Counted from the first letter of the stretch, positions 9,759-17,878 are shown. The stretch: 64,000 nucleotides of DNA from Allorhodoferax sp032337135 (GCF_032337135.1 NZ_JAVXZZ010000004.1:248001-312000), one strand, 5' to 3'. The notes: generated by a model not told the origin, from the letters alone. Translations and numbers: made by a program.

Positions 9759-9857
9759 TGCATGAGGGCTTTTCGTTCGCCCTGAGCTTGTCGAAGGGCT
9801 TTGCGGTTTGCTGCGCTGCAGGCCGGGTCTCGGCCCGGCGGCCGCCTTCATTTAGCG

Positions 9858-9882
9858 AAACCCGCTTTGCGGGTTTTCTTTT
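9858..9882 (+). terminator. Rho-independent terminator after the DUF1800/DUF1501 pair
   Basis: An 8-bp perfect stem (AAACCCGC, loop TTT, GCGGGTTT) runs into TCTTTT. It lies about 100 nt past the DUF1501 stop, at the edge of the dispersed repeat. Confidence 0.6.
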
Positions 9883-9892
9883 GCTCGCCAAT

Positions 9893-10160
9893 GGCGTGCT
9901 TTGCACGCGGGGCTTGCTCACTTCGCGTAGCGAAGTTACGCAGGCACCAAACGAAGCAAAGAAATGGCGAGCCGGATGCGTCGGCCCTTCGGGCTCACTG
10001 CGTTGCTCGGCTGGGGCGGGAGGCGCGCAAACTCGGCTATCGCCTCAAACAGCGCGCGCATCTTCATCCGCCCCACCCTGCGCTACTCGACTCCGCATGA
10101 CGGCGGGGAATACCACGCGCGCCATCGCTTCGCTCGGCGCGATTTGGTGCCAAGTCAGGT
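9893..10160. repeat. Dispersed GC-rich repeat, copy 1
   Basis: A region with no coding signal that is partly repeated in reverse orientation at 10826-11100. Shared blocks in the same order include TTGCTCGCCAA, CGCAAACTCG, CTCAAACAGCGCGCGC, a tract near CCCTGCGCTNCTCG, and CGCGCCATCGCTTCGCTCGG. I associate this mosaic with a Comamonadaceae-wide dispersed repeat that is often mis-annotated as arginine-rich hypothetical proteins. Confidence 0.6.
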
Positions 10161-10246
10161 GGTAGCCCTGGTATTGATTGCGCAAGAAGCTATAAATTAA
10201 ATAGCGGACGACTATCAGATTGGGCCGGTCGCAGGGATTCAACTCG

Positions 10247-10714
10247 CTAAATGTGCCGATTTTGGGAGGCAGCGGCAAGACCGCGAGTTTCAGGATAGGC
10301 ACTGGTGAAACGCCTCACCGCATCATCCGGCAGACCAATGAGCAGAGTAGCGCTGCTGTCCCAACACACAATTTCAAAAAGGGCGTCGCTCAACTGGGGC
10401 GATACCTCGACCCCCTGCCAATAGCGAGGATTGTCATCGACGTATGGCGCTTCTGTAATGTCGCGGCGATAGCCCACAGGGAACGCGCTAAAAACCGCCC
10501 ATATGAATTGCACTGTGTGCGTAGTCAGGAATCGTTCCAGCTCAGTTCCAGGTATCCATCTGTCATCGTTAGGAAAATCGGTACCGTAGTAATTCGTTTC
10601 AACATCACTGAGATACCAATCAAACGCAGATGCACGAAGACCGGCGGCATCGAATACGACACGCATATCTGTATAAAAACTGACTCGATCTGTACGTTCA
10701 AGAATGAGGTTCAC
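10247..10714 (-). CDS. Orphan hypothetical protein between inverted repeats
   Basis: A predicted 155-residue protein of unknown function. The composition is protein-like (acidic, rich in Trp, Tyr, Phe and Asp; for example FDWYLSDVETNYYGTDF and DDNPRYWQGVEV), unlike the shadow frames around it, and the local DNA is less GC-rich. The GTG start is chosen because AAGG lies about 6 nt upstream; a downstream ATG at 10666 gives 139 residues. The same frame stays open for another 1.3 kb upstream, but that part is antisense to the ABC gene and to a repeat. Size and acidity resemble orphan immunity-type proteins, but no family was recognised. Confidence 0.5.
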   Translation of the reverse strand: MNLILERTDRVSFYTDMRVVFDAAGLRASAFDWYLSDVETNYYGTDFPNDDRWIPGTELERFLTTHTVQFIWAVFSAFPVGYRRDITEAPYVDDNPRYWQGVEVSPQLSDALFEIVCWDSSATLLIGLPDDAVRRFTSAYPETRGLAAASQNRHI

Positions 10715-10825
10715 CGTAGCCTTCAGAAGGATTGAAGCAATAGACGTGATGCGGATGCTACTGTCTGCGATAGGCTTTTGAAGGTCAGTTTTCGCCCCAA
10801 AGCAGGACTTAAGAAATCCAACGCC

Positions 10826-11100
10826 CCCCGCGCCGAGCGAAGCGATGGCGCGTGAATCTCCCCAACCCCCTCTGGCTGCGCCGAGGAGCGCAGCGGGCGC
10901 TGGGTGAAGGGGCGCGCGCTGTTTGAGCCCGCAGGGCGAGTTTGCGCGACCCCCAGCGGCTGCGAGCACCGCAGGGTGCCCGAAGCGCAGCGGAGGGACG
11001 CAGACAGCGGGGTCGCCTTCTTTTGCATCCTTTTCTTGGCGAGCAAGAAAAGGATGTCGCCCGCCGGGGCGAAACCCGGCACGCCGCGCCCGGCCGGGCG
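10826..11100. repeat. Dispersed GC-rich repeat, copy 2 (inverted)
   Basis: The reverse complement of this stretch carries the same ordered blocks as copy 1 at 9893-10160, diverged by substitutions and small indels. The clearest shared core is CGCGCCGAGCGAAGCGATGG at 10829-10848 against its inverse at about 10119-10140. Together the two copies bracket the orphan gene. It also contains AGCAAGAAAAGGATG flanked by its near-inverse (CATCCTTTTCTTGGCGAGC), a potential hairpin. Confidence 0.6.
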
Positions 11101-11200
11101 CACCTTCAGGCCCCAAGCGCCCGCTCGCAGAAACATGCCAGAAACACTCTGCCGTTACGATCCCCCACCCACCCCAAATAACAAGAACACCACCGAGACC

Positions 11201-13015
11201 ATGACCTGGACAACCGCCATCCGCCAACGCCTGCACGCCACCAATGTCCTGCGACAACAAGTCTGGGCCCTGAGCGCCCCCTACTTCCGCTCCGACGAAA
11301 AATGGAAGGCCCGCGCGATGCTGGCGGCCATCGTGGCGCTGAACCTGGCGCTGGTCTACATGGCGGTGCTGTTCAACGACTGGAACCGCATGTTCTACGA
11401 CGCGCTGCAGCAGAAGGACGAAGTCGTTTTTTGGGAGCAGTTGTGGCGTTTCAGCTACCTGGCGTTCGGCTACATAATCATCGCGGTCTACAAGTTCTAC
11501 CTGACGCAGCTGCTGGAAATTCGCTGGCGCGCCTGGATGACGGCGCACTACCTGCAACGCTGGCTCAGCAACCAGGCCTTCTATCACTTGGAGCTGATGC
11601 GCTTTGTGAAGCAACCGGACGCGCAAGGTCTCCAAGGCAACCCCGACAACCCGGACCAACGGATTGCTGCGGACATCAGCGGGTTCATCAGCCAGTCGCT
11701 CTCGCTCGCCATGGGCCTGCTCAACTCGGTGGTCACGCTGGCCAGCTTTGTCGGCATCCTGTGGGGCCTGAGTGGCAGCTTTGGCTTCAATCTGGCCGGG
11801 AAGGAGTTCAGCATTCCCGGCTTCATGGTCTGGGTGGCGGTGCTGTATTGCCTGGCCGGCAGCGTCATCACCCACTACGTGGGCCGCAAACAGATTGGGC
11901 TGAACTTTGAGCAAGAGCGCCGAGAGGCGGACTTCCGCCACCACATGGTGCGGGTGCGCGAGAACAGCGAGGCCATTTCCCTGGAACGCGGTGAGGGTGT
12001 GGTACTGCAGCAGACCAGCCACCGTTTCAGCAAGGTACTGGAAAACTTTCTGGCGCTGTTGCGTGCCCAGAAGCAACTCATCTGGTTCACCAACTTCTTC
12101 GGCCAGGCATCGGTGATATTTCCCTTTCTGATCGCAGCACCGCGCTACTTCTCGAACGCCATCCAGCTTGGCGAGTTGATGCAGATTTCCAGCACTTTCG
12201 GCCAGGTGCAGGGTGCGCTGAGCTGGCTGGTGGACAACTACCCCTCGGTGGCGACCTGGCGCGCCACCACCGAGCGCCTGACCAGTTTTGAGGCAGCATT
12301 TCAGGCTCTGGCCCGCGTGGAAACTGCGCAGGCAGCTAGCAATTCAGTAGCAGACGAATCGGAAGTGCACGCTACCGACCTGCAGGTGCAGCTGCCCGGT
12401 GGCCAGCCACTGCTGGCCCCGGCCACGCTGGCGGTGCAGCCCGGCGAGCGCGTGCTGCTGCAGGGGCCTTCGGGCTCAGGCAAGTCTTCGCTGTTCCGCA
12501 GCCTGGCAGGCATCTGGCCGTTTGCACAGGGGCAGGTGGCGCTGCCCGCCAACGCGATGTTCCTGCCGCAACGCCCCTACTTCCCCAACGGGCCGCTGCG
12601 CGAAGCGCTGGCCTACCCGCTGCCCGCCAGCACCTACTCCGACGCACAACTGCAGCAGGCGCTCGATGACGCCCTGCTGCCCCAGCTGAAATCCGAGCTG
12701 GACCGCATTGACGCCTGGGGGCAGAAGCTCTCGGGGGGTGAGCAGCAACGCCTGTCCATTGCCCGCGCCTTGCTGAAGAAACCGCAGTGGCTGTTTGCCG
12801 ACGAGGCCACCAGTGCGCTGGACGAAGCGGCTGAAGCCGTGGTGTATCAGCGCTTATGCGACCTGGTCACGGCCCAAAGTGGTGGCCTGGTGTCCATCGC
12901 CCACCGACCCGCGCTGGCACGCTTCCACAACCGGCGCTGGGAACTCGTGCCCAACGCCAACGCGGGCACGGACGCTCAGGCCGCCTTGTTCCGGCTTTCC
13001 ACAAACCCGGCATAG
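11201..13015 (+). CDS. ABC transporter, fused permease/ATPase (SbmA/BacA/YddA type)
   Basis: A 604-residue fused half-transporter. The N-terminal half is an SbmA/BacA-like membrane domain (FNDWNRMFYDALQQKD, then RWRAWMTAHYLQRWL) with several membrane helices to about residue 330. The C-terminal half is an ATPase: Walker A GPSGSGKSS near 421, signature LSGGEQQRLS near 509 and Walker B WLFADEATSALDE near 529. Relatives move vitamin B12, peptides or long-chain compounds; the substrate here is unknown. The start is the ATG before TWTTAIRQRL, because upstream in-frame codons run into the repeat. The 3' end overlaps the convergent queC by 40 nt. Confidence 0.88.
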   Translation: MTWTTAIRQRLHATNVLRQQVWALSAPYFRSDEKWKARAMLAAIVALNLALVYMAVLFNDWNRMFYDALQQKDEVVFWEQLWRFSYLAFGYIIIAVYKFYLTQLLEIRWRAWMTAHYLQRWLSNQAFYHLELMRFVKQPDAQGLQGNPDNPDQRIAADISGFISQSLSLAMGLLNSVVTLASFVGILWGLSGSFGFNLAGKEFSIPGFMVWVAVLYCLAGSVITHYVGRKQIGLNFEQERREADFRHHMVRVRENSEAISLERGEGVVLQQTSHRFSKVLENFLALLRAQKQLIWFTNFFGQASVIFPFLIAAPRYFSNAIQLGELMQISSTFGQVQGALSWLVDNYPSVATWRATTERLTSFEAAFQALARVETAQAASNSVADESEVHATDLQVQLPGGQPLLAPATLAVQPGERVLLQGPSGSGKSSLFRSLAGIWPFAQGQVALPANAMFLPQRPYFPNGPLREALAYPLPASTYSDAQLQQALDDALLPQLKSELDRIDAWGQKLSGGEQQRLSIARALLKKPQWLFADEATSALDEAAEAVVYQRLCDLVTAQSGGLVSIAHRPALARFHNRRWELVPNANAGTDAQAALFRLSTNPA

Positions 13016-13707
13016 CCGCGCGCGCGCAGCTCGCAGGCCGGGCAGCTGCCGCAGCCATAGCCCCAGTCGTGGCGGTGCACGCGGTCGCCCTGGTAGCAGG
13101 TGTGGGTGTGTTCCTGGATGAGCTCCACCAACGCCTGTCCACCGCCGGGCTGTGCGGCCTCGCCCAGGTCATGGGCCAGTTGCCAGGTCTGGGCCTTGTC
13201 GATCCACATGAGCGGGGTTTCGATCAGGTAGCGCTGTTCCATGCCGAGGTTCAGCGCGATCTGCAGCGCCTTCATGGTGTCGTCGCGGCAGTCGGGGTAG
13301 CCCGAAAAATCGGTTTCGCACACGCCCGTGACCAGCACCTGCAGGCCACGCCGGTAGGCCAGCGCGGCGGCCAGGGTCAGGAACAGCAGGTTGCGCCCCG
13401 GCACGAAGGTGTTGGGCAGGCCGCTGGCTTCCATCTTGTAGGCGATGTCGCGCGTGAGCGAGGTGTCACTGACCTTTCCCAGCACCGCCAGGTCCAGTAC
13501 ATGGTCTTCACCGAGCTTTGCACCCCACGCAGGAAAGCGGGCTTTGAACTGCGCCAGCGCTTCCAGGCGCACCTGCAGCTCGACGCTGTGGCGCTGGCCG
13601 TAGTCAAAACCCAGGGTTTCGACGCGCTCGTAGCGTGAGAGGGCATGGGCCAGGCAGGTGGCGGAGTCCTGGCCGCCGGAAAAAAGGACAAGGGCTGTCG
13701 TATGCAT
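12976..13707 (-). CDS. queC: 7-cyano-7-deazaguanine synthase
   Basis: A 243-residue ATP-dependent enzyme that converts 7-carboxy-7-deazaguanine to preQ0 in queuosine tRNA modification. The PP-loop LFSGGQDSATC lies at residues 9-19, followed by GFDYGQRHSVEL. The C-terminal zinc-binding cysteines are in CGSCPAC preceded by a further Cys (THTCYQGD). The start is the ATG immediately before HTTALVLFSGG; an upstream in-frame extension has no family counterpart. The last 40 nt overlap the 3' end of the convergent ABC gene. No other queuosine gene or preQ1 riboswitch was seen nearby. Confidence 0.95.
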   Translation of the reverse strand: MHTTALVLFSGGQDSATCLAHALSRYERVETLGFDYGQRHSVELQVRLEALAQFKARFPAWGAKLGEDHVLDLAVLGKVSDTSLTRDIAYKMEASGLPNTFVPGRNLLFLTLAAALAYRRGLQVLVTGVCETDFSGYPDCRDDTMKALQIALNLGMEQRYLIETPLMWIDKAQTWQLAHDLGEAAQPGGGQALVELIQEHTHTCYQGDRVHRHDWGYGCGSCPACELRARGYAGFVESRNKAA

Positions 13708-13745
13708 GGGGGCAATGGTAGGGCATCTGCCACGCGGCGCGGGTG

Positions 13746-13773
13746 CCAAAAGAAACGGCCCTGTCGGGCCGTT
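13746..13773 (-). terminator. Rho-independent terminator
   Basis: On the minus strand an 8-bp perfect stem (AACGGCCC, loop GACA, GGGCCGTT) is followed by TCTTTT. It lies just downstream of the hypothetical gene ending at 13798 and just upstream of queC, so it would separate the two minus-strand units. Confidence 0.75.
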
Positions 13774-13797
13774 CATGGATGCTGCGAGGGTGCAGGC

Positions 13798-14307
13798 TCA
13801 GAGCTTTTCGGTCTTGGTGATTTCCGAAGGCTTGAACTCGGTGGACTGCTTGGCCAGGTTGCCGGGCTGGCTCAAGGGAGTCACGTGCTTGGGGTCGGTC
13901 AGGGTGTTGCTCACCTGCTCGATCTGCACCGCACTGGCACTGGCGGTCCACACCGTGCGCAGGTGGTCCATCAGCACCTGGGACAGTGGTGGCGGAGGCG
14001 GAACTTCTTCCTTCTTCTGCGCCTGTTCCGGGTGGTGGATGGTCCAGTCCTTGGCCACCTTGCTGGCCTCGGCACTGCGCACCATCGGATCGACCGGGTT
14101 GGTATAGACCGGGTCGTTCGGATCGGCGGGCGGCGCCGGGGGCTTGACCATGTTGATCACGCTCGGCGTGGGTTCCAGGTGCGCCGTGGAGACGGCGACA
14201 GATGGGTTGACCGGAGCAACGGGCAAAACCCTATTTGCCCCAGACGACACCACCTCCGCGCCGGCGGGGCGCTGGATAGGGTTTCGATCAATGGAAGGCA
14301 GTTGCAT
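13798..14307 (-). CDS. Hypothetical proline-rich protein
   Basis: A 169-residue protein without a recognised domain. The N-terminal half is Pro/Ala/Asn/Val-rich and looks disordered, with a PPPPP tract near the middle (KKEEVPPPPPLSQVL). The C-terminal part (LSQVLMDHLRTVWTASASAVQIEQVSNTL) is more structured and could be helical. No signal peptide is seen. The start is the ATG opening QLPSIDRNPI; the longer upstream frame crosses a perfect palindrome and has poor composition. It has its own terminator, so it is probably monocistronic. Confidence 0.65.
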   Translation of the reverse strand: MQLPSIDRNPIQRPAGAEVVSSGANRVLPVAPVNPSVAVSTAHLEPTPSVINMVKPPAPPADPNDPVYTNPVDPMVRSAEASKVAKDWTIHHPEQAQKKEEVPPPPPLSQVLMDHLRTVWTASASAVQIEQVSNTLTDPKHVTPLSQPGNLAKQSTEFKPSEITKTEKL

Positions 14308-14580
14308 TTTGGTTTGGGCCTTTCGGCCCCCTCCGGTTACTTCTGTAGGTTGACGTACGTTTCTTAACGGCAGATTTAGCGGGTTATTTAGGCCTATTTC
14401 TGATTTTTTTTGAAAAAACCAAAAAACGGCCCACTGACACCCAAATTGCACCACATTGGTGCAATTTGGGACTTTCACCACGGAAAACCGTCCGCTTCAT
14501 CAAGGTTATCGGTCAATTGGCGGCAGAAACAAGGCCTTTTTCTGGCTTTGCGCCCCAATCTGCCCTACGCCCCCTGCCGC
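14308..14580. other. AT-rich spacer with a perfect palindrome
   Basis: This spacer holds the presumed promoter of the hypothetical gene to its left and the 3' region of the enoyl-CoA hydratase gene to its right. The only strong structure is the palindrome at 14440-14470. A poly-T run (GATTTTTTTTGAAAAAACC) lies at 14403-14420. Confidence 0.4.
14440..14470. promoter_or_regulatory. Perfect inverted repeat, 13-bp arms
   Basis: CCCAAATTGCACC is separated from its exact complement GGTGCAATTTGGG by 5 nt. On the minus strand it lies 110 nt after the enoyl-CoA hydratase stop and is followed about 15 nt later by GTTTTTTGG, so it may be an imperfect terminator. It also sits 133 nt upstream of the hypothetical gene, where an operator could be placed. 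Confidence 0.55.
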
Positions 14581-15276
14581 TCAGTTGCCCAGACCCGTGA
14601 CTCGGTCCGCCGCGATGCCGGCCTCCAGCGCATCGAGCAGGGCCTGGCGTACCTTGCGCTTGGTGGCGGCATGGGCGCCGGGGTTCAGCTTCTTGTAGCG
14701 CTGTGCCACCTCAAGGGCCGTGGCCATGAGCTGCTCCGGAGCCACCACCTGGTCCAGGAACCCAGCTGCCAGGGCCTGCTGCGGGTTGCACATCTCGGCG
14801 CAGACCACGCTGCGCTGGAAGGCCGGCTTGGTCAACCGGTCCTGCGCCAGCAGGATGCCCACGTTGTGCATGGTCATGCCGATCTGCACTTCGTTGAGGC
14901 CAATGCTGAACGGGCCCTCGACGCCGATGCGGTAGTCGGCCGACAGCAATACGAAGGCGCCCTTGGCCACCGCATGGCCGGAGCAGGCCACGATGATGGG
15001 CTGGGGGTGTGCCAGCATGCGCCGCGCCAGCGTGGACCCTGCGCTGACCAGGTCGATGGCCTGCTGGCGGCCTGCCGTCATGACCTTGAGGTCATATCCG
15101 CCCGACAGGATGCCCGGCTGGCCGGTCACGATGACGATGGCCTTGTCTGCCTCGGCGCGGTCCAGGGCCGCGTTGAAGGCATCGATCAGGGCATGCGAGA
15201 AGGCATTGACCTTGCCGTTGTTCAGGGTCAGGGTGGCAATGCCGTCTTCCAGTTGGTACGTGACCAGTTCGCTCAT
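14581..15276 (-). CDS. Crotonase / enoyl-CoA hydratase family protein
   Basis: A 231-residue cytosolic protein of the crotonase fold, shorter than typical enoyl-CoA hydratases (about 255-260). It opens with ELVTYQLEDGIATLTLNN. The first oxyanion-hole segment is LSGGYDLKVM where FSAGADLK is usual, and the second is HAVAKGAFVLLSADYRIG. A glutamate in GLNEVQIGM occupies a position used for catalysis in hydratases. Substrate and direction (hydratase or isomerase) cannot be told. The start is the ATG 7 nt after GGAG; the longer upstream frame is not conserved-looking. No other beta-oxidation gene is adjacent. Confidence 0.85.
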   Translation of the reverse strand: MSELVTYQLEDGIATLTLNNGKVNAFSHALIDAFNAALDRAEADKAIVIVTGQPGILSGGYDLKVMTAGRQQAIDLVSAGSTLARRMLAHPQPIIVACSGHAVAKGAFVLLSADYRIGVEGPFSIGLNEVQIGMTMHNVGILLAQDRLTKPAFQRSVVCAEMCNPQQALAAGFLDQVVAPEQLMATALEVAQRYKKLNPGAHAATKRKVRQALLDALEAGIAADRVTGLGN

Positions 15277-15434
15277 GGCTACTCCATTGTTGAGAGAATA
15301 AAAGCGGCAGTCTAGCTGCCCCTGGCGGCCTCCCCCTGTCACGGAGACACGTTGCCCTGCATGGCACCGGCGCGAAGCGCCAAAAATGGAGTCCGAACAC
15401 CACGGGAAAACCCCGCCATTTCCCATTCCAGTTC

Positions 15435-15950
15435 ATGCTGCGCGCCGCCGATACCAAAGACATGATCGACGCCACCGTACACCTCGAACCCGAAGTCGGC
15501 CTGCTGCGCCCGCCTACCCGCGAGTTGCAAGTGCTGACCTGGAGCAAGCAGCTGCGCCCCGTGCGCTTTGATGACCACCGTGCCGTCACCATGCTCAGCC
15601 ATGCCATCCATGGCCTGCAGTGCGCACGCAACAACCTGGAGCGCCCGCATCTGGCCTGCGGGCATATCCACTCCAGCCTGTACACCCTGTGCCTGGCCAC
15701 GCTCTACCTGCACGGCCTGCAGCCCTACGGCAAGGAAGGCCAGAAGGAACTGGTGGTGCAGTGGGGGCTGGAGCACCTGCAGATCGACATCGAACGCCGC
15801 GCACGCGCCCTGTGGGCCAGGCACCTGTGGCTGACCACCATGGCCGGCGCCTCCGATGGCACGGAGCTGCATGCGGTTCCGGACCTGGTCGAGACCACCA
15901 CCCAGTCGCTGGCCAACGCCCGCATGCTGCACCCGGACTGGTTTGGCTAG
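15435..15950 (+). CDS. Hypothetical cytosolic protein
   Basis: A 171-residue protein of unknown function with good codon bias. It is rich in Leu, His and Arg, without signal peptide or membrane segment. Helical stretches such as ERPHLACGHIHSSLYTLCLATLYL and KELVVQWGLEHLQIDIERRARALW suggest an all-helical fold. No clear ribosome site precedes the first ATG; an ATG nine codons later (MIDATVHLEP) is a possible start. A long minus-strand frame covers the same region but has a composition typical of antisense frames. It is probably transcribed with the binding-protein-like gene 67 nt downstream. Confidence 0.6.
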   Translation: MLRAADTKDMIDATVHLEPEVGLLRPPTRELQVLTWSKQLRPVRFDDHRAVTMLSHAIHGLQCARNNLERPHLACGHIHSSLYTLCLATLYLHGLQPYGKEGQKELVVQWGLEHLQIDIERRARALWARHLWLTTMAGASDGTELHAVPDLVETTTQSLANARMLHPDWFG

Positions 15951-16016
15951 AAGCAACACCCGTTTGCCGGTGCGCACAGGTCGGGCCTAGAATGGCCCGA
16001 CACCCCGCACCGCACC

Positions 16017-16946
16017 ATGCCCTTTGTCCCCGCCTGGTTTAACCGCATTCGCCGCAGCCTTGGCGTGTGCGCAGCTGCCGCAACACTGGCGTGGCTGAAC
16101 CTTGCGCCGCCGGTCCAGGCAGGAGAGACCGAGCCCATGGTGTTCATCCACCATGCCAAGGAGTCCGCAGGCGATACCCGCTACGAATACCACTGGCGCG
16201 TGCTGCGCGCCGCGCTGGACGCAACCACCGCGCAGTGGGGGCCGTATGAACTGCGCGAAGCCCCGTACATGAACGAGACCCGCCAGGTGGCCGAACTGTC
16301 CAATGCCACGGGCCTGCTCAATACCATGGTGCTCGACACCACCGTGGAGCTGGAACAGAAACTGCTCCCGGTGCGGCTGCCCATCGACAAGGGCCTGCTG
16401 GGTTACCGCGTCTTCCTGATCCGCAAGGACGACCAGGCCGCCTTCTCGCAGGTGCGAACGCTGCAGCAGCTGCGCGCGTTCAGCATCGGCCAGGGGGCCG
16501 ACTGGTCCGACACCCAGATCCTGCGCCAGGCCGGGTTCAAGGTGGTTACCGGCTATGCCTACGAAGGGCTGTTCGGCATGCTGAATTACCGCCGCTTTGA
16601 TGCCTTCAGCCGCGGCGCGGTCGAGGTGCTGGGCGAGATGCGCAGCTTCGGCCCCCAGTACCCGGACATGCAGATCGAAGAGTCCTTGCTGCTGTATTAC
16701 CCGATGCCGGTGTATTTCTGGTTCAGCCGCGACAGCGCGGGCCAGCAGCGCGCCCGGCGCGTGGAGCAAGGCATGCGTGCCATCCAGGCCAATGGCACGC
16801 TCGACCGGCTGTTCAAGACCGAGTTCTCCGCAGTGGAAGCGACGCTGCGCCTCAAGGAACGGCGCGTGCTGCGCATCGGCAACCCGCTGCTGCCCGCCGC
16901 CAGCCGCACCATCGACAAGCGCTGGCTTTACGACCCCACCCGATAG
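16017..16946 (+). CDS. Periplasmic solute-binding-like protein
   Basis: A 309-residue exported protein. A Sec signal peptide runs to about residue 36 (VCAAAATLAWLNLAPPVQAGE). The remainder resembles the type 2 periplasmic-binding fold (for example LLGYRVFLIRKDDQAAF, then SIGQGADWSDTQILRQAGF and YEGLFGMLNYRRFDAF), of the kind seen in orphan substrate-binding-like proteins near sensor genes. No permease or ATPase lies nearby, so it may be a sensor accessory rather than a transporter part. The stop lies only 15 nt from the first glmS-tail remnant, which makes it the last core-like gene before the composition change. Confidence 0.7.
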   Translation: MPFVPAWFNRIRRSLGVCAAAATLAWLNLAPPVQAGETEPMVFIHHAKESAGDTRYEYHWRVLRAALDATTAQWGPYELREAPYMNETRQVAELSNATGLLNTMVLDTTVELEQKLLPVRLPIDKGLLGYRVFLIRKDDQAAFSQVRTLQQLRAFSIGQGADWSDTQILRQAGFKVVTGYAYEGLFGMLNYRRFDAFSRGAVEVLGEMRSFGPQYPDMQIEESLLLYYPMPVYFWFSRDSAGQQRARRVEQGMRAIQANGTLDRLFKTEFSAVEATLRLKERRVLRIGNPLLPAASRTIDKRWLYDPTR

Positions 16947-16961
16947 GCTCTGGCGCGCTCG

Positions 16962-17009
16962 TCATTCGACCGTCACACTCTTGGCGAGATTACGTGGTTT
17001 GTGGTCTAC
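16962..17009 (-). pseudogene. glmS 3'-end remnant 1
   Basis: Read on the minus strand, the sequence encodes HKPRNLAKSVTVE followed by TGA. This is the conserved C-terminus of glucosamine-6-phosphate synthase (GlmS). Only about 15 codons remain; upstream the match is lost. The glmS 3' end is the classical Tn7 attachment target, and this remnant sits exactly where the genome changes from GC-rich core to AT-rich accessory sequence. Confidence 0.75.
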
Positions 17010-17099
17010 GCCCACATGCCTGCGGCATATGGGCTTCGCCCCAAACCCAGTAACCCGGAGCCCTTCGGGCTGACGCTTCGCGTCAACAGAGCGTGCCCG

Positions 17100-17144
17100 T
17101 CATTCGACGGTCACGCTCTTGGCCAGGTTTCTGGGTTGTGGCTA
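17100..17144 (-). pseudogene. glmS 3'-end remnant 2
   Basis: A second minus-strand copy of the GlmS C-terminus: QPRNLAKSVTVE then TGA, with an in-frame stop two codons upstream of the match, so it is not expressed. It lies 138 bp from the first remnant and differs from it at several third codon positions. The copies are therefore not a recent tandem duplication but look like independent fragments, as if left by successive insertions at a glmS site. Confidence 0.75.
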
Positions 17145-17237
17145 CGGCACGGCCCTGCGGGCCTTCACTTCGCTGCGCGAAATGAGCCTGCGCCGCAAGC
17201 CGCGCAATTGGCTGCGGCCAAGGCCGCAGGGCGCTGC

Positions 17238-17332
17238 TGTTCTGACCAATTAAAGTCGAAAACAGCGCCCTAGCATCCATGCGGGTTTGCGGCGTACCAA
17301 GTTCGCAACAGCACGATCCAAAGTCGAAAACA
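17238..17332. mobile_element. Possible Tn7-like transposon end
   Basis: The 13-mer AAAGTCGAAAACA occurs twice in direct orientation (17252-17264 and 17320-17332), with a degenerate third copy near 17297 (AAGTTCGCAACA). A TGT triplet at 17238 precedes the first copy by 11 nt. The ends of Tn7 also begin with TGT followed about 11-12 nt later by AAAGTC inside repeated TnsB sites. Together with adjacent glmS tails this suggests a Tn7-like end. No tnsA-E gene is in the window and the other end was not found. Confidence 0.35.
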
Positions 17333-17505
17333 AGAGTACTCCTCAGCAAGCTAAGCAGATCTAAGCACTGCGCCGACCGTTCATCTCTGCGGCTTTAGCC
17401 ATCCGTTTGCTCGCGCACAGACCGCCCCGGAATCCAAGGCTAGTGTTGCTCTACGTTGCATTCGCTACGTGTCGGCACCTAGCCAGTCAAACTAAAGGAG
17501 TGAGC

Positions 17506-17697
17506 ATGAGTATCAACAAAGATCAAAGCAAAGGACGTGCTGAAGAAGTCAAGGGAAAGGCAAAGGAGGTAATCGGAAAGAGTGTCAAAGACAACGAGAC
17601 GGAGCTAAGAGGCCGTGCCCAAAAAAAGGTTGGCGCAGTTCGTGCCGCGGTGGGTGATGCAAAGCAAGAGATTGCTGCCGCCATGAAAAATCGGTGA
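17506..17697 (+). CDS. CsbD family stress-response protein
   Basis: A 63-residue, highly charged, Lys/Glu/Ala-rich soluble protein. It has the family pattern DQSKGRAEEVKGKAKEVIG followed by a second helix ending ...AVGDAKQEIAAAMKNR. The start is certain: AAAGGAG lies 7 nt before the ATG. The family is linked to general stress in many bacteria, with unknown mechanism. It is the first intact gene after the glmS remnants, and similar small stress proteins appear again near 41-43 kb and 57-60 kb. Confidence 0.9.
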   Translation: MSINKDQSKGRAEEVKGKAKEVIGKSVKDNETELRGRAQKKVGAVRAAVGDAKQEIAAAMKNR

Positions 17698-17878
17698 CCG
17701 ACGAACGTTGGCCATATGAGGAAAAGCCGACGCCCGACCCCAAATTTAATCTGGCAGAAGAGCCGATAGATTTCACTCTCGGTGTCAAAGCGCACGGACG
17801 CACAGGATCTTGAATGTCAAAGTAACGATCCGATCACTTCGCAAATCCGCGAGACATCGGAATTTAACGAAAGCGTCT

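Larger units (their letters stand above)
17010..17505. other. Island-boundary region without genes
   Basis: About 500 nt without a convincing gene. It contains the second glmS tail, GC-rich spacer sequence up to about 17235, then AT-richer sequence with the repeat AAAGTCGAAAACA at 17252 and 17320, and finally the ribosome site of the CsbD gene. Short frames across it have unnatural composition. Confidence 0.5.

Noticed and set aside
10247..12076. A 609-codon open frame on the minus strand
   Set aside because: Only its 3' third (10247-10714) is protein-like. The rest is antisense to the ABC transporter gene and to a GC-rich repeat.
15339..15977. Minus-strand frame opposite the hypothetical gene at 15435
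   Set aside because: Antisense-like composition and no ribosome site; the plus-strand frame has better codon bias.
16962..17144. glmS tails as a functional gene
   Set aside because: Only about 15 codons each, with an in-frame stop beside the second; no upstream glmS sequence.
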